From NCBI GenBank assembly GCA_049589355.1, contig JBAWAP010000228.1, forward strand, positions 1-15,652: a stretch of DNA of 15,652 nt. The letters run 5' to 3'. Below the pieces are notes generated by a model. The model was not told the origin of the DNA and did not search any database. It was given only the letters and a program-made list of their open reading frames with translations. The DNA comes from JBAWAP01 sp049589355 (lineage in GTDB: Bacteria > Chloroflexota > Anaerolineae > VGOG01). The translations under genes and the position numbers were made by a program. This document shows positions 13,878 to 15,652 of this stretch, one piece after another (position 1 is the stretch's first letter; each line of letters begins with the position of its first letter).

Positions 13878-15632
13878 CCCTCCCAATCGTGCTACTTCTT
13901 CCCCTACGATACCCTCGTCCAGTTTCTTGAAGAGCGGCTTAGGTTTACGCAAGACCTGGCCGGCAGGCAACTGGCTGGGAGCCCATTCCCCCACCACACC
14001 GCTTCCATCATAACGGAGAGCCTGGTGGCTTCCGTGTTCCTCTTGGAGGGTCTCGATGTACTGTTGACCCATGATGTCCCCGTCATAGCCCAGGAAATGG
14101 TGCAATTCCTGGGAGGAAAACGGCAAGAAGGGATAGAAGAGCGTCTTTAGCGAGTCTATTGCCCGCAAGGCGACATATATGCTGGTGCTCGCCGCTTCCC
14201 GATCCTCTTTGATCTGGAGCCAGGGGGCCTTCTCGTTGAGGTAACGGTTGGCCTCGTGAGCCAGGGCCATAACCTCGCCTAAAGCCGCCTTGAATTTGCA
14301 GCCATCCAGGAGCTGGCCAACGGGCTCGAAAGCAGCCTCTACCTTGTTCAACAGAGCTTTGTCCAATTCATCCAACTCGCTCGGCGCTGGTACCTGCTTA
14401 TCGAAATTCCTGTGAACGAAGGACAAGACCCGGTTGGCCAGATTACCCCAGGTAGCTACTAGCTCGTCGTTGTTGCGACGCCAGAAGTCGGCCCAGGAGA
14501 AATCGGTGTCCCGGCTCTCAGGGGCGTTGACGGTCAGGTAGTAGCGCAGCGGATCGGGGTCGTAGCGCTCCAGGTAATCGGGCAGCCAAACAGCCCAATT
14601 CCGGCTGCCGGATATCTTCCGTCCCTCCAGATTCAGAAACTCGTTAGATGGCACATCGTAGGGCAGGTTCAATTGCCCATCCTTAGCGTACAACCTCTCG
14701 ACCCCCATCAGCATAGCCGGCCAGATGATGGTATGGAAGGGAATGTTGTCCTTGGCGATGAAGTAATAGCTGCGGCCAGGCTCATACCACCACTCCTTCC
14801 ATTTCTCTGGATCACCGGTTATCTTGGCCCACTCGATGCTGGCTGAGAAATAGCCGATCACCGCCTCAAACCAGACATAGATTCTCTTGTCCTCGTAGCC
14901 CTCCACCGGCACGGGAATGCCCCACTCCATGTCGCGGGTGATGGCACGCCCCTGCAATCCTTCCTTAAGATAATTAAGGGTGAAGTTGTAGACGTTGGGC
15001 CGCCAGTACGTTTTATCCTGAACCCATTCCAGCAATCGCTCGTTCAGGGCGGGGAGATCGAGGAAGAAGTGCTCCGTCTCTCGAATGACAGGACGGTGGC
15101 CGCAGATCTTGCAGATGGGATCAATGATCTCGATGGCATCCAGTGGGTGGCCACAGGCCTCGCACTGGTCGCCACGGGCATCTTCACTGCCACAGTGGGG
15201 ACAGGTACCGTAAACGTAGCGGTCGGGCAGGAATTTGTGGCAGTTTTCGCAGTAGAGCTGCTGCGTTGTCTTCTGAAAGAGGTAGCCTTTCTCCAAAAGC
15301 GTCAGGAAAATGTCCTGCGCGACCCGGTGGTGGTTCTCGGTGTCCGTATGGGTGAAGAGGTCGTAGGTAAGCCCCAGCTTGGTGAAATCGTCCAGGAAGC
15401 TTTGGTGATAGCGCTCGAAGACCTCCCGGGGAGAGATGCCCTCCTCGTCAGCCTTGACGGTGGCGGGGGTACCGTGGCTATCCGAACCGGAGACCATGAG
15501 GACATCGTTCCCTATCAAACGCTGGTAGCGGGCGAAAATGTCCGCTGGCAGGTACACTCCAGCCACGTTACCTACGTGGACGTACGACGATGCATAGGGC
15601 CAGGCGACGGCCACTAAGATCTTCTCCCCCAT
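13872..15632 (-). CDS. metG: Methionyl-tRNA synthetase, four-cysteine-pair type
   Basis: Charges initiator and elongator tRNA-Met in the cytoplasm. The 586-residue class I synthetase has the HIGH-equivalent HVGN (19-22), GSDSHGTPATV (49-59), two zinc knuckles with CxxC pairs at C128/C131, C144/C147, C157/C160 and C174/C177, the DMEWGIPVP segment, and a KMSKS-equivalent reading KISGS (339-343). The anticodon-binding region is marked by ATWGNLANRVLSF. There is no C-terminal tRNA-binding OB-fold extension. GGGAGGA (15639-15645) lies six bases before ATG 15632 and fixes the start. The gene is first on the minus strand here; its promoter lies outside the window. The loss of the second lysine of KMSKS is unusual, but the rest of the protein looks intact. 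Confidence 0.95.
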   Translation of the reverse strand: MGEKILVAVAWPYASSYVHVGNVAGVYLPADIFARYQRLIGNDVLMVSGSDSHGTPATVKADEEGISPREVFERYHQSFLDDFTKLGLTYDLFTHTDTENHHRVAQDIFLTLLEKGYLFQKTTQQLYCENCHKFLPDRYVYGTCPHCGSEDARGDQCEACGHPLDAIEIIDPICKICGHRPVIRETEHFFLDLPALNERLLEWVQDKTYWRPNVYNFTLNYLKEGLQGRAITRDMEWGIPVPVEGYEDKRIYVWFEAVIGYFSASIEWAKITGDPEKWKEWWYEPGRSYYFIAKDNIPFHTIIWPAMLMGVERLYAKDGQLNLPYDVPSNEFLNLEGRKISGSRNWAVWLPDYLERYDPDPLRYYLTVNAPESRDTDFSWADFWRRNNDELVATWGNLANRVLSFVHRNFDKQVPAPSELDELDKALLNKVEAAFEPVGQLLDGCKFKAALGEVMALAHEANRYLNEKAPWLQIKEDREAASTSIYVALRAIDSLKTLFYPFLPFSSQELHHFLGYDGDIMGQQYIETLQEEHGSHQALRYDGSGVVGEWAPSQLPAGQVLRKPKPLFKKLDEGIVGEEVARLGGS

Positions 15633-15652
15633 TTTGAATCCTCCCTCATAAG

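Overview
The window reads as a chromosomal segment of a GC-rich bacterium. I infer Chloroflexota, probably Anaerolineae or a relative. The reasons are a LysW-carrier amino-acid operon, a secreted GxGYxYP protein with a VYLPLVLK-type motif behind its signal peptide, a four-CxxC methionyl-tRNA synthetase, and many short intergenic repeats that I associate with that phylum. The taxonomy is inference, since no marker gene can be placed without a search.

Plus strand, 1-6680: an amino-acid operon. lysZ, lysJ and lysK overlap or abut and encode the kinase, aminotransferase and hydrolase that act on substrates tethered to the carrier protein LysW. They are followed by argG and then argH. This linkage suggests that LysW-bound glutamate is converted to ornithine and on to arginine, perhaps with lysine from LysW-bound aminoadipate as a second product. 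The carrier, its ligase and the reductase (lysY/argC) are not in the window; a reading frame ending at 52 may be the last codons of the preceding gene. Between argG and argH, on the opposite strand, sits a two-gene PIN-type toxin-antitoxin module with its own near-consensus promoter at 5262-5290.

Minus strand, 6758-15632: metG, a DUF2142-like polytopic membrane protein, a small CxxC protein, a free-standing pyruvate-kinase C-terminal-like domain protein, a COG1180-type radical SAM protein, and a 1051-residue secreted GxGYxYP protein, in that transcriptional order. The spacing is short, but the genes share no obvious pathway. They converge on argH at about 6681-6757.

The most unusual content is the repeat load. 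Four arrays of 7-8 bp units (847-875, 3063-3118, 11779-11848, 13811-13877) each begin at the stop codon of a gene and run downstream; three have an inverted second half. Two roughly 100-bp elements bounded by the same perfect 15-bp inverted repeat lie at 11075-11171 (intergenic) and 13126-13225 (in frame inside the membrane-protein gene). A further palindromic repeat (12104-12144) is read through in the small CxxC protein. All gaps between genes are below 300 bases, and I found no tRNA, rRNA, CRISPR array or convincing rho-independent terminator.
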